DNA of 64,000 bases. It comes from Microvirga mediterraneensis (GTDB lineage Bacteria; Pseudomonadota; Alphaproteobacteria; Rhizobiales; Beijerinckiaceae). The position numbers were made by a program, and so were the translations under genes. Positions 63,279 through 64,000 of this stretch are shown piece after piece. The notes under the pieces were generated by a model that ran no database searches, was not told where the DNA came from, and saw nothing but the letters and a program-made list of their open reading frames with translations. The stretch covers positions 3,891,501 through 3,955,500 of the forward strand of contig NZ_JACDXJ010000001.1 of assembly GCF_013520865.1 (NCBI RefSeq), written 5' to 3'. Every line of letters begins with the position of its first letter. The first letter of the stretch is position 1.

Positions 63279-64000
63279 CTACTCAGCCCCATGTCGAAAT
63301 GCGGCTAGGCGACGTGCTTCTGGGAACTGTTTGATCAGACGTTTGCCATATTCCTCAACGGGACGTTCGATGACGCGATAGCTGATTTGAGCAACGACGG
63401 TAACCAAGCCAAGCACGATGGCCGACACGGAAGCGAACCGTAACCATTGAGGAGCTTCGATAGCATATATACTCTGCAGGAAGGGTCCGATTAGGCAATC
63501 ACAGGGATATGGCAGAGATTGACGGAATAACTGCCCCGTCCGTAATACGATAATATACGGGACGCCAGAACTCGAGGCTGGCACAAACCAGCCCCTAGTA
63601 GGAGCAATGCATAGGCGATTGAGTCAACATGGACTTGGTGACATATCCCTCCTGCCCGCCTGAGACCTGCCATGCGAACAGCAGCATGCCTGCGATCAGA
63701 GCTCCGGAGCCGAAAGTTCTCGCCTGTTGGCTTCCCTTGAGCGCTGCATGGACGTCCAACGCGATGCATACCATCATAAAAGAGGGGAAAAGCGAACTAT
63801 CAAGCGGGCCTCAAACCGTTCCCACAGACGTACATTTGAGATCAGCCACGAGAAATGATTCGCAAAGATGTAGTACAGAAAAATTCCCACAAACATAATA
63901 AACAAACGTGTTTTTATCCCTTTGGTGAAGACGTACAAAAGCGGAAACGTGGCGTAAAACATGACCTCCGTGCCGATGGCCCATCCCCCTGAAACGGCAC
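63279..64000 (-). pseudogene. Frameshifted acyltransferase-3 (OafA-type) membrane protein, 5' end outside window
   Basis: Three minus-strand frames carry successive parts of one acyltransferase. The frame entering from the right edge contains GGWAIGTEVMFYATFPLLYV, the family hallmark, and stops at 63774; a second frame (63595-63777) and a third (63279 onward, ending VIERPVEEYGKRLI) carry later helices. At least two frameshifts are needed to join them, so the gene is broken unless the sequence contains errors. The GC content is visibly lower than in the rest of the window, suggesting acquired polysaccharide-modification DNA. Confidence 0.72.

Noticed and set aside
1..64000. CRISPR arrays, tRNA or rRNA genes, prophage or plasmid functions
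   Set aside because: No regularly spaced direct repeats, cloverleaf or rRNA hallmark sequences, integrases, phage structural genes or replication genes were recognised; the only mobile-element trace is the IS5-type fragment near 8 kb.

Overview
The window is high-GC alphaproteobacterial DNA, most likely a chromosomal segment of a Hyphomicrobiales species (a Microvirga- or Methylobacterium-like member of the Methylobacteriaceae is my best guess). This rests on the PhyR/NepR/EcfG general-stress module, the split methylmalonyl-CoA mutase with MeaB, the rhizobial-type asparaginase, and the palindromic intergenic repeats. No rRNA, tRNA or CRISPR array was seen.

Layout. (1) 0-7.7 kb: a sugar-uptake operon on the minus strand (binding protein, two permeases, UgpC/MalK-type ATPase, GH31 glycosidase running off the left edge) with a divergent LacI-type regulator and a perfect palindromic operator between them. 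(2) 7.7-9.35 kb: a decayed IS5-type transposase, a small conserved protein, palindromic repeats and a promoter-headed, strongly foldable minus-strand stretch that may be a structured RNA. (3) 9.35-18.9 kb: methylmalonyl-CoA mutase small and large subunits, and further on their GTPase chaperone MeaB, interspersed with a small secreted protein, a heme-c-type sensor cyclase, a lipoprotein hydrolase and a DUF3750 protein. (4) 19-25.2 kb: single housekeeping genes (SRPBCC, DUF4239, asparaginase, UDP-glucose dehydrogenase, Lrp ligand-binding domain, DUF924, lytic transglycosylase). (5) 25.4-34.3 kb: an unusual glycan locus. A cyclic-nucleotide-binding protein is translationally coupled to a 906-residue ABC-type membrane protein whose ATPase motifs are almost all destroyed. 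Divergently there are four glycosyltransferase-like genes, the last fused to a polysaccharide-deacetylase-like domain. (6) 34.4-41.35 kb: a peptide/amide-type ABC importer followed by an acetamidase/formamidase. (7) 41.3-49.4 kb: DUF763, a DEAD-box helicase, an MFS transporter, glpD-glpK and a HIT protein. (8) 49.7-57.9 kb: a general-stress island. (9) 57.9-64 kb: an NCS2 nucleobase permease, an esterase, a thioredoxin-reductase-like flavoprotein, a mannose-1-phosphate guanylyltransferase, and a frameshifted acyltransferase in AT-richer DNA at the right edge.

The strongest unexplained signal is the stress island. By eye I find twelve matches to the alphaproteobacterial EcfG promoter (GGAAC, 16-17 bases, then CGTT or a close variant). 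Eleven lie in 8.1 kb around phyR-nepR-ecfG, and each sits just upstream of a gene start or of a short terminator-ended RNA. Two of the promoters drive no ORF. Instead they precede short RNAs of about 70-80 nt that share a 12-base core directly before their intrinsic terminators. One sits beside phyR and resembles Caulobacter GsrN in position, promoter and C-rich loop. The other lies 2 kb away in the same divergent arrangement, which suggests a duplicated sRNA module. Stress relieves NepR inhibition of EcfG through phosphorylated PhyR; EcfG would then drive its own operon, the sRNAs and a set of small membrane, secreted and stress proteins nearby.
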